64,000 nucleotides of DNA from an uncultured Chthonomonadales bacterium. Lineage in GTDB: Bacteria; Armatimonadota; Chthonomonadetes; Chthonomonadales; CAJBBX01. Positions 25,858 to 37,711 of the stretch are shown in pieces. The stretch spans positions 165,000 through 228,999 of the forward strand of contig CALLMM010000002.1 of assembly GCA_938005745.1 (NCBI GenBank). The letters run 5' to 3'. Position 1 is the stretch's first letter; every line of letters begins with the position of its first letter. Under the pieces are notes generated by a model. It made no database searches, was not told the DNA's origin, and worked only from the letters and a program-made list of their open reading frames with translations. The position numbers were made by a program, and so were the translations under genes.

Positions 25858-26748
25858 TCAGTGCGAATCCTCCGTCCAGTTGCCCCGCACCAGCGCATCG
25901 GTCATCCGGACGACCCGCGTCATCGCCTTCACATCATGCACGCGCACCACCGACGCCCCGTTGGCAATGCAGATCGCGACGGCGGCGGCGGTCCCCTCCA
26001 GCCGATCCTCCGCTGGAAGCCCGCCCAGCACCCTGCCGATCGTGCTTTTGCGGGAGACGCCCAGCAGCAGCGGATAGCCGAGCGCGGTCAGTTCGCGCAG
26101 TCGGCGCACCAGTTCCAGATTGTGCGCCGCCGTCTTGCCGAAACCGAATCCGGGGTCTAACAGAATATTTTCGGGAGCGATCCCCGCCCGTACCGCCGCC
26201 TGCGCGCGCTCCGCCAGCCAGTCGCGCACCTCCGCAGCCACATTCGCATAGACCGGGTTCTGCTGCATCGTCTTCGGATTGCCCTGGATATGCATCAGGC
26301 AGACCGGAACCTGCAGCGCGGCGAGGGTCGGAGCCATCTCCGGATCGAAGGTCATGGCGCTGATGTCGTTGACCATCGCCGCACCCGCCTCCACCGCCCG
26401 GCGCGCCACCGTCGCCTTGTAGGTGTCCACCGAGATCGGGATCGGCAGGCGCGCCGAAACCGCCTCGATCACCGGCAGGATACGCGCCAGCTCCTCCTCC
26501 GCCGGAACCGGATCAGAGCCGGGGCGGGTGGACTCTCCGCCGATATCGAGGATGTCCGCGCCCTCCTCCGCCATCCGCTCCGCCTGCGCGATCGCCGCGG
26601 AGGGGGCAAAAAAACGCCCCCCGTCGGAGAAGGAATCGGGGGTTACGTTCAGCACGCCCATCACGAGCGTGCGCTCGCCGCGCCGGGCGGTCTCCAGCAG
26701 CGCCTTCAGCCGGGCGCGCGGCTCTAGTGGTAGCGTCTCGGTCTGCAA
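25858..26748 (-). CDS. folP: Dihydropteroate synthase
   Basis: 296 aa from TTG 26748, chosen because AGGAGG lies about 4 nt upstream and the preceding gene still overlaps by 25 nt. The track's longer frame runs through the TPR gene. It joins pABA to the pterin pyrophosphate in folate synthesis. Signature motifs are MGVLNVTPDSFSDGGRF, DILDIGGESTRPGSDP, VNDISAM, the LLDPGFGFGKT motif and LLGVSRKSTIG. All key residues are present. Coupled translation with the upstream TPR gene is likely. Confidence 0.96.
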   Translation of the reverse strand: MQTETLPLEPRARLKALLETARRGERTLVMGVLNVTPDSFSDGGRFFAPSAAIAQAERMAEEGADILDIGGESTRPGSDPVPAEEELARILPVIEAVSARLPIPISVDTYKATVARRAVEAGAAMVNDISAMTFDPEMAPTLAALQVPVCLMHIQGNPKTMQQNPVYANVAAEVRDWLAERAQAAVRAGIAPENILLDPGFGFGKTAAHNLELVRRLRELTALGYPLLLGVSRKSTIGRVLGGLPAEDRLEGTAAAVAICIANGASVVRVHDVKAMTRVVRMTDALVRGNWTEDSH

Positions 26749-27527
26749 TCTTCCTCCTGCTCCTCCAGCCGACGGGCGATCCATTCGTGCAGAAACTGCC
26801 TGCCGGCATCGCTGAGATAGAAGCCCCGCTCCTCCGCCGCCGCCTCCGCATTGCGCAGCAGCTTCGCCCGGAAGATCGGGTCTTCCTCGCTGAGCACCAG
26901 TATCGCGTTCAACTGGTAGGTGTCGAGCATCTCCAGCTGCTCCCGCGCATTCTGCGTCATCTCGGGATCGGAAGACATATCCAGCACGCGCTGAAACTCC
27001 TCCACCGCCATGCGGACCTCGCCCTGATGCTGGCACAGCAGCGCCTTCTTGAAACGATGCGCGGGATCGTAGGGGTTCAGACGGATCAGATCGTTGGCGA
27101 CCCGCACTGCCGCCTGCACATCCCCCAAACCGATGTAGGCGGCTCCCAGTGCATCGCGCGCCGGAAGATGTCGGGGCGCAAGCTTCAACAGCGCCTTGCT
27201 GGCGTCTACCGCGCGCTCGTACTCCCCCGCCTCCAGATAGAGCGCGATGATCGCCTCGCGCGCGCTCAGTTTGCCGGGATGCTCCGCAATCGCCATCTCC
27301 GCCGCAGAGACCGCCTCCTCCCACCGCCGCCCTGCCTGATACAGACGCGCCAGACGCAGATAGCAGGTGTAGCGGTCGGCTCCCAGCCGCATCGCCTGCT
27401 CAACGCTTTGAATAGCCTCCGAGACCTGCCCCCGTTCCGCCAGTTGTTCCGCTTGCTGAAGCGCGCGCGCGGCGCGCTGTGTCTGCTTGACGCCTCCTCG
27501 CTGGGCATCGGTGCTGTGTATGGTCAT
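26724..27527 (-). CDS. Tetratricopeptide-repeat protein
   Basis: 267 aa with about five TPR units (residues 20-200), for example QAEQLAERGQVSEAIQSVEQ and RWEEAVSAAEMAIAEHPGKL, followed by a charged C-terminal domain (FYLSDAGRQFLHEWIARRLEEQ). It has no signal peptide or membrane helix, so it is probably a cytoplasmic scaffold. It overlaps folP by 25 nt and starts about 190 nt from the divergent HAD gene. Partners are unknown. Confidence 0.85.
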   Translation of the reverse strand: MTIHSTDAQRGGVKQTQRAARALQQAEQLAERGQVSEAIQSVEQAMRLGADRYTCYLRLARLYQAGRRWEEAVSAAEMAIAEHPGKLSAREAIIALYLEAGEYERAVDASKALLKLAPRHLPARDALGAAYIGLGDVQAAVRVANDLIRLNPYDPAHRFKKALLCQHQGEVRMAVEEFQRVLDMSSDPEMTQNAREQLEMLDTYQLNAILVLSEEDPIFRAKLLRNAEAAAEERGFYLSDAGRQFLHEWIARRLEEQEEDCRPRRYH

Positions 27528-27704
27528 AAAGGGGAACCCTTCCGGTTAATCTCTGCCACTATTCGCGCCCTCTCCGGCAGATTCCTGCCTCTAATCCGCT
27601 CTGTTAATTTTTTCACGACGGCGCGCCGCAGAGGGAGACGACGCCGCCTCACGGGCTGACGCCGGCACGATGCACCCCCTCCGCTGGATGGGCGTCTTTT
27701 CGGC

Positions 27705-27710
27705 TATAAT
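27705..27710 (+). promoter_or_regulatory. -10 element for a possibly leaderless HAD gene
   Basis: TATAAT ends 7 nt before the GTG start at 27717, so transcription would begin at or next to the start codon. No -35 match is visible at 16-18 nt. GAGGGA abuts the GTG too closely to work as a Shine-Dalgarno. Confidence 0.5.
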
Positions 27711-27716
27711 GAGGGA

Positions 27717-28436
27717 GTGAAAACCCTGTTTAACGGACTGCGCGCCGCGCTGTTTGATCTGGACGGCACGCTGATCGAAACGCATATTGATTTCGCGCAG
27801 ATGAAGCGCGAGATGCTGTCGCTCGTCTCCCGCTACGGCGTGGACACGGAGCCGATCCGCGGGCTGGATGTGCTGCGGCTGGTCGAGGCGGCGCGCGCGC
27901 ATCTGGAGGCAGCCGGACGGCACGGCGAGGGCTACCGCCTGCGTCTGGAAGCCTTTGCGCGGCTGGAGGAGATTGAGCGGGAGCAGTGCGCTTCCCCCGT
28001 AGAGCTTCCCGGCGCGGCGCAGCTGCTGGCGATCCTCCATACGCGGGGCGTGCGGATCGGGATCGTTACGCGCAACTGCCGCTCCGTCTCGCTGCGACTG
28101 CTGCGCGCCGGGAATCTGATCTGCGATACGCTGGTTACCCGCGACGACGTGCCGCGCACCAAGCCCGATCCGGCGCATCTGCGCGCGGCGCTGGCGGCGA
28201 TGGGCGATGAGACCCTCCACTGGCTTCACTCCGGAGGATCAGCAGAGGCGTCCTCCGCGCCGCCTCCGATCGTCATGGTGGGCGACCATTGGATGGATAT
28301 TCAGGCAGGACACGCGGCGGGAGTCTGGACGGTGGGTCTTCTGCGCGGACGTTCGCCGGACTTCTTTGCGCCCGCGCCCCCGCACCTTCTGGTAAACGAG
28401 ATCGCCGACCTGCTGCCCGGAACCGAAACGCGATGA
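27717..28436 (+). CDS. HAD family hydrolase
   Basis: 239-aa phosphatase-like protein from GTG 27717. HAD motif I is AALFDLDGTLIETHIDF (Asp nucleophile and Asp+2), motif II is GIVTRNCRS, the motif III Lys is in RTKPDPAHLRAAL, and motif IV is MVGDHWMDIQAGHAAG. An alpha-helical cap lies between motifs I and II. This resembles phosphoglycolate or nucleotide-sugar phosphatases. It is the first of four overlapping or near-touching genes ending in an O-antigen-ligase-like protein, so a phosphosugar in glycan synthesis is one possible substrate (inference). Confidence 0.88.
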   Translation: MKTLFNGLRAALFDLDGTLIETHIDFAQMKREMLSLVSRYGVDTEPIRGLDVLRLVEAARAHLEAAGRHGEGYRLRLEAFARLEEIEREQCASPVELPGAAQLLAILHTRGVRIGIVTRNCRSVSLRLLRAGNLICDTLVTRDDVPRTKPDPAHLRAALAAMGDETLHWLHSGGSAEASSAPPPIVMVGDHWMDIQAGHAAGVWTVGLLRGRSPDFFAPAPPHLLVNEIADLLPGTETR

Positions 28437-29284
28437 CCCTCTCCATCGTGATCGTCAACTGGAACACCCGCGACCTGCTGCTGGAGGCGCTGCGCTCGAT
28501 CTACGATGCGCCGCCCGACTTTCCGTATGAGGTGATCGTGGTGGATAACGCCTCCTCCGACGGCAGCGCGGAGGCGGTCCGCGCCGCCTTTCCGCAGGCG
28601 CATCTGATCGCCAATACCGACAACGCCGGCTACGCGCGCGGGAACAACCAGGGGCTTCAGGTCAGTACAGGGAGATACCTGCTGTTGCTCAATCCGGATG
28701 TCGTGCTTCCCCCAGAGGGTCTGCAGACCGCCGTCGCCTGCATGGAGAGCCGTCCGGATGTCGGCGCGCTGGGCGTCCGGCTGGTCAATCCTGACAGAAC
28801 CGTGCAGCGCTCGGTGCGCGGCTTCCCGACGCCGCTCTCCGTCTTCTGGGAGGCGGTCGGTCTGAGCAGACTGTTTCCTGAAAGCCGCGTCTTTGGAGCC
28901 TACCGCATGACCTGGTTCAACTACCGGGAGGAGGCGGAGGTGGATCAGCCGATGGGAACCTTCCTGCTCTGCTCCCGCCGCGCGATGGAGGATGTCGGTC
29001 TGCTGGACGAGCGGTTCCCGATCTTCTTCAACGAGGTGGACTGGTGCTATCGCGCGAAACAGCGCGGCTGGAAGATCGTCTTCCTGCCGACGGTCGAAGT
29101 GGTGCACTACGGCGGCAGCAGCACGAAACTGGTCAGCGCAAAGATGGCGTGGGAGTCGCGGCGGGGGCTGCTCGATTTCTACCGAAAACACTACCGCTCG
29201 CCGATCTTCGCCCCGATCTACTGGGTCGCGGCGGCGGCATCCTGGCTGCAGGCATGGCTGGTCTCTCGCCGCCGCCGCGCATAA
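28433..29284 (+). CDS. Glycosyltransferase family 2 (rhamnosyltransferase-like)
   Basis: 283 aa from ATG 28433, overlapping the HAD stop as ATGA; the track's 28289 start lies inside the HAD gene. Motifs are LSIVIVNWNTRDLLLEALRS, VIVVDNASSDGSAEAV, the NPDV motif (LLNPDVVLPPEG) and the ED-type region MGTFLLCSRRAMEDVGLLDE...FFNEVDWCYRAKQRGW. This is the WbbL/rhamnosyltransferase-like GT2 subgroup. One C-terminal hydrophobic stretch (YWVAAAASWLQAWLV) may associate with the membrane. It probably adds a sugar to a lipid-linked glycan. Confidence 0.9.
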   Translation: MTLSIVIVNWNTRDLLLEALRSIYDAPPDFPYEVIVVDNASSDGSAEAVRAAFPQAHLIANTDNAGYARGNNQGLQVSTGRYLLLLNPDVVLPPEGLQTAVACMESRPDVGALGVRLVNPDRTVQRSVRGFPTPLSVFWEAVGLSRLFPESRVFGAYRMTWFNYREEAEVDQPMGTFLLCSRRAMEDVGLLDERFPIFFNEVDWCYRAKQRGWKIVFLPTVEVVHYGGSSTKLVSAKMAWESRRGLLDFYRKHYRSPIFAPIYWVAAAASWLQAWLVSRRRRA

Positions 29285-29339
29285 ATGCAGGGCGCGTTCC
29301 CGCGCGAAAGAGCGCGGCGGATGCCCGGAAAAGGCTACG

Positions 29340-30248
29340 ATGAGCGCCGATCTCTCCGTCATCATCCTGAACTGGAACACAAAGGTCGAACTGCGCGCCT
29401 GCCTGTGCTCCATTCTGGAACAGACCCACCGCCATCAGATCGAACTGATCGTGGTGGATAACGCCTCCTCCGACGGCAGCCGCGAGATGATGTCCGCTGA
29501 GTTTCCGGACATCTGCCTCGTGGTCAACTCCACCAATCTCGGATTTGGCGCGGGCAACAATCGGGGCATCCCGCACGCGGGCGGACGCTATATCCTGTTT
29601 CTCAACACCGACACCATCGTGACGGAGGGAGCCTTCGACGCCATCCTCGCCTATGCCGACGCCAACCCGGACATCGGCATCCTCGGACCGAAGCTGCTCA
29701 ATGAAGACGGAAGCCTTCAGTACTCCTGCCGCCGCTTTCCCAATCTGGGAACCGGCTTCTTCCGCAATACGCCGCTCGGTCGTCTCTTCCCGAAGAACCG
29801 CTTCACGCAGGACTACCTGATGAGCGACTGGGATCACTCCACGCCCCGCGATGTAGACTGGGTCTCCGGCGCGGCGCTGGTCATACGGCGCGAGGCGCTG
29901 GAGAAGATCGGAGGGTTCGACGAGGGCTTTTTTATGTACTGCGAGGAGGTAGACCTGTGCTATCGAACTCATCAGGCGGGATGGCGGGTCGTCTACTTTC
30001 CCGACGCCGTCATCTATCATATCATCGGGCGCAGCACCAGCCAGGTTCCCACCCGCATGACCTACCACTTCCACGCCAGCATGTACCGCTTCTATAAAAA
30101 GCACTATGCGCGCAACACCTCCCTCTTTGTGCGCCCGTTTATCATCCCCGGCTTGATCGCCCGCGCCGCCGGGCAGATTGTCCGCTACCAGTGGCGCAAC
30201 TTCAAGCGAAGATTTCAGCGCCCGGAGAGAGCGTCCGATGGCAGGTAA
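29340..30248 (+). CDS. Glycosyltransferase family 2, second copy
   Basis: 302 aa from ATG 29340; the track extends upstream through the previous gene. It is clearly related to the previous gene, sharing VVDNASSDGS and NWNT, with DLSVIILNWNTKVELRACLC at the start, LFLNTDTIVTEGAF for the NxD motif, and DEGFFMYCEEVDLCYRTHQAGW for the acceptor region. The stop overlaps the following gene's start region (GATGGCAGGTAA). The two genes probably arose by duplication and now add different sugars. Donor specificity cannot be read from the sequence. Confidence 0.9.
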   Translation: MSADLSVIILNWNTKVELRACLCSILEQTHRHQIELIVVDNASSDGSREMMSAEFPDICLVVNSTNLGFGAGNNRGIPHAGGRYILFLNTDTIVTEGAFDAILAYADANPDIGILGPKLLNEDGSLQYSCRRFPNLGTGFFRNTPLGRLFPKNRFTQDYLMSDWDHSTPRDVDWVSGAALVIRREALEKIGGFDEGFFMYCEEVDLCYRTHQAGWRVVYFPDAVIYHIIGRSTSQVPTRMTYHFHASMYRFYKKHYARNTSLFVRPFIIPGLIARAAGQIVRYQWRNFKRRFQRPERASDGR

Positions 30249-32607
30249 CGATCGCGTGCGAAGAGCGGCTCCTCTCTCCGCCGGCGCGATAGCGCTGTGG
30301 CTCTGCGCGGCGGCGCTGCTGATCGGCGTGCCGGGCGGCGGGATGCTGGATGACCGGGTCACGCCCGCCCCGGACCGCGCCAGCCTGTTCGGGCTGATCG
30401 CCGTTCCGCTGGCGATGGCGATGGCGGGGATTGCGCTGGCGCTGTCGTTGCGGGAGAAGGACGGGGACGTGCGCCAGCGTCCTCTGCCCTACCCCGCGCC
30501 GCTGGTTCCCGCGCTCTTCGGGCTGATGCTGCTCTGGGCGGCGCTCTCGCTCACACGATCCGTCTACCCGTATGCGAGCGTCTCCGGTCTGGTGATGCTG
30601 ATCGGGACGATGGGGCTGGGGGCTGTCGTGGCACGATCCGCAAGAACGCGCTCCGCCGTGCTGGCGTTCGCAATGGCGCTGACCGGCATCGCCGCGATCG
30701 TGGCGGGGATCGGTCTGAACGAGTACCTCTGGAACCTGCTGAAACCCGATCCCAACCCCTACTGGAGAGTCTTCGCCACCTTTGTCATGCCCAACTTCCT
30801 GGCGGGATTTCTGGTGATGACGCTTCCGGTCGCTCTGGGGCTGTTCCTGACGTCCCGGGAGCGGAACCTGAGCGTTCTGACCGGGCTGGCAGCCGTTCTG
30901 CAGACCCTCTGCCTGCTGTTGACGCAGTCGCGGCTGGGGCTGCTGGCGCTGGCGATCGGCTTGGCGGTCTTCGCCGTGCTGGCGATTCGCGGTGGCGCGC
31001 TGACCGGCTCCACCCGACGCCGCGCCATGCTGCTGGCGGGGCTGGGGATCCTGGCGATCCTCGCTTCGGGACCGATGGCGCGACGGCTTCTTACCGCCGG
31101 CGGAGAAGCCTACTCCGGACGTTTTCGTCTGCTGACCTGGCAGGGAACCAATCGCATGGCGCAGGCGAATCCGCTGCTCGGAACCGGGTTCGGCACCTTT
31201 GAGACCGCCTACCCGCGCTATGCGATCCTCCAGTTCACACAGCACGCCCACAACAGCTACATCCAGCTAGCCGGGGAGATCGGCTACCCGGGAATGCTGT
31301 TTCTGGTGATCGGTCTTACGGCGACGCTGGCGGTCGGGACCGCCGCGTTGAACGGCGCGCGCCGTCGTGCGCGGCTATCCGAAGAGGAGGAGTCGGAGAC
31401 CGCCGGGGAGGAGCCGGAGGTCTCGCCGGCGGACTCTCCGGTAAAGCAGGAGAGCGCGGCGACCCGCACCAAACGCGTCAGCCGACGCGCGCGAACGCGG
31501 CGCAACGGTGCCTCTCCCGCTCCTCCCGCCGTCCCTGCCCGCGCTGCCTTCCTGCCCTCGTTGTCCGACCTGAACCCGCAGTGGACGCTGATCGGTCTGG
31601 TGGCGGGCATTACGGGGGCGGTGGCGCATAACTTCTTCGACTCCGATCTCTACGTCCCCGCCATCGCGCTCACGCTGGGGGCGATGGTCGGTCTGACGCT
31701 GGCGGCTGCCCGCCAGCTCTCCGATCCGCTGCCGCTCGGCGCGGAGCCGAAGCCCGTCTCTGCGCGCCTTCTCATGGCGGCGCGTCTCGTCTGCGTCGCG
31801 GCAGCCGCGCTGCTTGTTCTCTACGCCGTCCTCATCGCCGGCGGACGCGCCTACGCCTATGACGCCGCCGGGAAGCTGAATGCGGGGATGGGTGCGCGCG
31901 CCGTGGAGAGCTACCGGGAGGCGATCGCGCTGGACCGCTGGAACCCGGAGTATCGCCTGAGTCTGGCGTTGATCTACGAGGGCGTCGGTCAGATGGACGC
32001 GGCGCGCGCAGAGTACGAGCGGGCGATACGCGCCGCTCCCATCGGCAAGGTCTACTATCGCTACGGGCGTTTTCTGGCGCGGCGGGGGCAGTATCCCGAG
32101 GCGATCGCCATGCTGGAGCGGGTGCGCGCCGTCGAACCGCGCAACCTGAACAACCTTCTGGCGCTGGCAGAAGCCTGTACCGCCGCCGGGCGCGCGCAGG
32201 AGGCGGAAGCGATCTACTCCGAGATGCTCGCGCTCTACCAGAGTCCGTTCGGCGCGGTGCGTCCGCTGCCGGAACTGGTGGACTGGGAGTTCGGTTTCGC
32301 CTATCTGGGGCTGGCGGAGGCGCAGCTGGCGCGCGGCGACCGGGCGGCTGCTGAAGAGAACCTGCGCGAAGGCGCGGGCATTCTGGGCGAGTTCTGGCGC
32401 ACGCGCCATCTGGAAGCCGCGAAGATACGTGTCAGCCCGGAGGTTCGCCGGCGCACTGCCGACCGCTACGACTGGGCGCTGGAGCAGTGGGCGAAGACCC
32501 TGGAGGCGCAGAACCGTCCGGCGGGGGCGGCGCAGATCGTCGAACGCCGCAACCGCTTCCGGGCGGAGCGCGAAGAGGAGGCAAACCGTGCGCAGAACAC
32601 GCCCTGA
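30238..32607 (+). CDS. O-antigen ligase/polymerase-like protein with C-terminal TPR domain
   Basis: 789 aa from ATG 30238. About ten hydrophobic helices occupy residues 10-260, 340-370 and 440-560. The Wzy_C/WaaL signature region LLTWQGTNRMAQANPLLGTG and HAHNSYIQLAGEIGYPGML carries the conserved His in the periplasmic loop. An Arg/Ser/Glu-rich cytosolic insert lies at about 380-430. The C-terminal 180 residues are TPR-like (YREAIALDRWNPEYRLSLALIYEG), a fusion common in Wzy_C proteins and in pilin/glycan ligases. Together with two GT2 enzymes it probably polymerises or ligates a surface glycan, or glycosylates a secreted protein such as pilin. Confidence 0.87.
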   Translation: MAGNDRVRRAAPLSAGAIALWLCAAALLIGVPGGGMLDDRVTPAPDRASLFGLIAVPLAMAMAGIALALSLREKDGDVRQRPLPYPAPLVPALFGLMLLWAALSLTRSVYPYASVSGLVMLIGTMGLGAVVARSARTRSAVLAFAMALTGIAAIVAGIGLNEYLWNLLKPDPNPYWRVFATFVMPNFLAGFLVMTLPVALGLFLTSRERNLSVLTGLAAVLQTLCLLLTQSRLGLLALAIGLAVFAVLAIRGGALTGSTRRRAMLLAGLGILAILASGPMARRLLTAGGEAYSGRFRLLTWQGTNRMAQANPLLGTGFGTFETAYPRYAILQFTQHAHNSYIQLAGEIGYPGMLFLVIGLTATLAVGTAALNGARRRARLSEEEESETAGEEPEVSPADSPVKQESAATRTKRVSRRARTRRNGASPAPPAVPARAAFLPSLSDLNPQWTLIGLVAGITGAVAHNFFDSDLYVPAIALTLGAMVGLTLAAARQLSDPLPLGAEPKPVSARLLMAARLVCVAAAALLVLYAVLIAGGRAYAYDAAGKLNAGMGARAVESYREAIALDRWNPEYRLSLALIYEGVGQMDAARAEYERAIRAAPIGKVYYRYGRFLARRGQYPEAIAMLERVRAVEPRNLNNLLALAEACTAAGRAQEAEAIYSEMLALYQSPFGAVRPLPELVDWEFGFAYLGLAEAQLARGDRAAAEENLREGAGILGEFWRTRHLEAAKIRVSPEVRRRTADRYDWALEQWAKTLEAQNRPAGAAQIVERRNRFRAEREEEANRAQNTP

Positions 32608-32633
32608 AGAGCTATCGGGAGAAGCGCGGCGCT

Positions 32634-33510
32634 CTATTTATTACCCTCATCCGACGCCTGCGCAATCACAAGCTGCAGTTTCGCTGCTTGATCGGTCGAG
32701 CAGCTTTCTGATCTCGTTATGAACACCCAGGGGCGTCCGACAGACAGCCCCAGCCGCAAACGGGAGAGAGACTTCTGATCCTGCTCATCGAGTTCCGGCA
32801 GGATGAATGCCGCCATCCGTTTCCGTGAGGAGTTGAGCGAGAAGAAGGATAGCTGCCCTTTCAGAAGGCGGTCGCGCTGTGATACAGAGAGCGCCGCATA
32901 GAAGCGCAGCGTATAGTAGTCACACAGCATGTTCTCCGACAGTATCTGAAACGGCAGCCAGTCGGCTTTCGGGTTGTTCGGATCGTAGACTCGTCCGACC
33001 TCCGCAGGCACATAGTCTGCCAGTCCCTTGGCGATCTGCAACAGGTTAATGTGAGCGACCATATCCGCCTTCAGATCAAGAACTCTCCTCTCGCGAGGAG
33101 ATACCAGACAGCCCTCGGAAACGGCGGCAGATTCTTTGCTTTCACGGATATCCCGGAACTCTTTCACCCACCTCTGGAGCAGTAACGTCTGCGCGCCGAG
33201 GCGGGCGACCATTCAGAACAGAGACAGGCTCCCGCTCCACCGGGGCGTTTTGCCAGACCACGCTGTTCTGATACTCGGCAAGTCTCTTCCAAGCATCCGG
33301 AGCCTGCTTCCCCATCCTCCGCACGATTGCGGGTGGCATCTTGTGGTTTAGCTCCAGCATGAATGTCTCCGGCACAAAGCCCGGGGTCAGACTGAACGGC
33401 ATGCCCCGCCACTTTCCATCCGTTCCGAAGAGGCTTACCATCACCTCCGCGATCTCCTCTTAGGACCTGCCCTCGACATGGTACATGACGATCATCAAAA
33501 GGCAACCCGA
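32634..33510 (-). pseudogene. Broken gene with a sigma70 region 4 remnant
   Basis: Two overlapping frames (33142-33444 and 32634-33212) appear to be one coding unit. The join is near 33213, where VSVLN in the first frame would continue as MVARLGAQTLLLQRW in the second after a one-base shift. Upstream, in the first frame, CLLMIVMYHVEGRS is followed by TAA at 33460-33462 and then EEIAEVM. This reads like ECF sigma region 4 (typically EGRSYEEIAEVMG), with the stop at the conserved Tyr position. The distal 190 residues (e.g. PFQILSENMLCDYYTLRFYA) are not recognised. Two lesions imply decay, although sequencing error could account for one. Convergent with the ligase gene. Confidence 0.6.
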
Positions 33511-33526
33511 CCGGACGGTAGAAGCG

Positions 33527-33532
33527 TATAAT
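33527..33532 (+). promoter_or_regulatory. -10 element upstream of the P-type ATPase
   Basis: TATAAT lies 43 nt before GTG 33576. No good -35 is seen 16-18 nt upstream. The local sequence is AT-rich (TATAATAAATACGGAAATT) against a GC-rich background, which supports a promoter. Confidence 0.5.
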
Positions 33533-33575
33533 AAATACGGAAATTAGAAAACTCCGCCGCGACAGGAGACATCTC

Positions 33576-36338
<2,763 letters not shown>

Positions 36339-36344
36339 CAAAAG

Positions 36345-36378
36345 CAAGCCGGAGAGGTCCGGAGACCTCTCCGGCTTG
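36345..36378. terminator. Perfect hairpin between convergent ATPase and serpin genes
   Basis: CAAGCCGGAGAGGTC (36345-36359) and its exact complement (36364-36378) flank a CGGA loop: a 15-bp perfect stem. Only a weak TTTTG run flanks it on the minus-strand exit side. It is suited to act in both directions. Confidence 0.75.
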
Positions 36379-36397
36379 TTCCTGCCGGGATAGGCTC

Positions 36398-37699
36398 CTA
36401 CTTCGGCGGATCTACAATCGCGCCCATAAACAGGATCGCGCCCGTCTGCCGATCGCGAATCGCCAGGAAGAAGGGACGATCCACCACCATCTCAAACGGC
36501 TTTTCCGGCTCCACTGGCGCGGAGGTTACGCCCACCTCGACGCTGGTCGCCGCCGCCGCCTCCGTTCCCTCCTCGTTCACATCCAGATAGGTCTTATGCT
36601 TGACGCGGCTGATGAAGAGGCGCTGTCCGTCGTTCGCCTGATCCGGCGGGCGCATCTTCGTCAGGTTGGCGCGCCCGGGATCGAAAGCCACGCCCATCCC
36701 CAGCGCGGTCAGCGCGTCCTTCAGCATCCTCTCCTGCTCCATCTTGAAGCGTGGCAACGCGATCAGTCCCTTCTTCCGTTCCAGACGGCTCATCCAGCGG
36801 CTCCAGTTCTCCTCATTCAGCGTCTGCAGGAAAGCCGGCAGGCTGCTGCGCTTTGCCGGCAGAAAGACGCACATGCTCACTCTGCCGCTGCCGTAGGGAA
36901 GTTCAATCGCCTGGAAGGCGTCCGTCTCCAGATAGGCGAAACGCTCCTGCTGAAACATCAGCGGATGCGGTCTCGTCCTGCCGTCCGGCAGCGTGAACGG
37001 TCGGTCCGCCGTCATATTTTTCTGAAACTTCTCCGTCCACTCTCCGTGAAAATAGATCGCATTGATCAGGAACAGAACGGTCTGCCCGTCAATCCGGTCC
37101 ACGATCTGCGTGATCTTGCCTCCCGTGCTGCGGCGCACCCAGTCGTTGATGGTGGCGACGGCTCCCGGATCGTCAAAGTTGAGGGTAGTCGCCTCCGCGC
37201 CGAAATAGCGGCGGTTCGCCTGCAGAAAGTCGGGGTTGAAGTCGAATCCAGCGCGCATCCAGAGCGAGTTGGCGATGGCGAGCTTCACCTTCGGATCGGA
37301 GCTGTCCAGCAGGGCGCGCAGGGCGGCGCTGCCCCGATTGATGTCCTCCAGCGTCATCCCCTGAAGCTCCAGCGCCCTCTCCATCGCCTCCTTCGTCTCG
37401 TCGTCTGCGCCGTTATACGTCATGGTCAGCGCAAAGGCGATGCTCGACGGCGAGATGAACAGATTCTGGTCAGGCGTCTCTTTCCACAGTTCGGCGAACA
37501 GCTTGAAGCCGAACCGGTTCTGTCTCGGAGCGATCTTCGCCGACAGCTGCGGAGCCAGCGGGCTGTCGGCTCGAACAGCCAGAACGGGCGCAGGCATCTT
37601 CCTGCTCCCTCGCGCGATATAGTCGTAGACCCCGAACGTCAGCAAGCCGCCTGTGATCAGCGCGATCGTCATGAGATAGAGTTTTCCGTGGATGGTCAT
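36398..37699 (-). CDS. Serpin family protease inhibitor, membrane-anchored
   Basis: 433 aa. An N-terminal hydrophobic segment (about 8-28, LMTIALITGGLLTFGVY) is probably an uncleaved anchor or signal. The serpin fold follows: NLFISPSSIAFALTMTYNGA, TINDWVRRSTGGKITQIV, LINAIYFHGEWTEKF, and the C-terminal DRPFFLAIRDRQTGAILFMG. The reactive-loop hinge EEGTEAAAAT has the small residues of inhibitory serpins. By antitrypsin-type counting the scissile bond falls at about VT|SAP (P1 Thr). It lies 12 nt downstream of the second serpin gene. Target protease is unknown. Inhibition of periplasmic or external proteases is inferred. Confidence 0.95.
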   Translation of the reverse strand: MTIHGKLYLMTIALITGGLLTFGVYDYIARGSRKMPAPVLAVRADSPLAPQLSAKIAPRQNRFGFKLFAELWKETPDQNLFISPSSIAFALTMTYNGADDETKEAMERALELQGMTLEDINRGSAALRALLDSSDPKVKLAIANSLWMRAGFDFNPDFLQANRRYFGAEATTLNFDDPGAVATINDWVRRSTGGKITQIVDRIDGQTVLFLINAIYFHGEWTEKFQKNMTADRPFTLPDGRTRPHPLMFQQERFAYLETDAFQAIELPYGSGRVSMCVFLPAKRSSLPAFLQTLNEENWSRWMSRLERKKGLIALPRFKMEQERMLKDALTALGMGVAFDPGRANLTKMRPPDQANDGQRLFISRVKHKTYLDVNEEGTEAAAATSVEVGVTSAPVEPEKPFEMVVDRPFFLAIRDRQTGAILFMGAIVDPPK

Positions 37700-37711
37700 T
37701 CTGCTGCTCCC

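Noticed and set aside
25858-27324. 488-aa continuous frame around folP
   Set aside because: The first 190 residues are an out-of-frame shadow of the TPR gene; a ribosome binding site and motif start support 26748.
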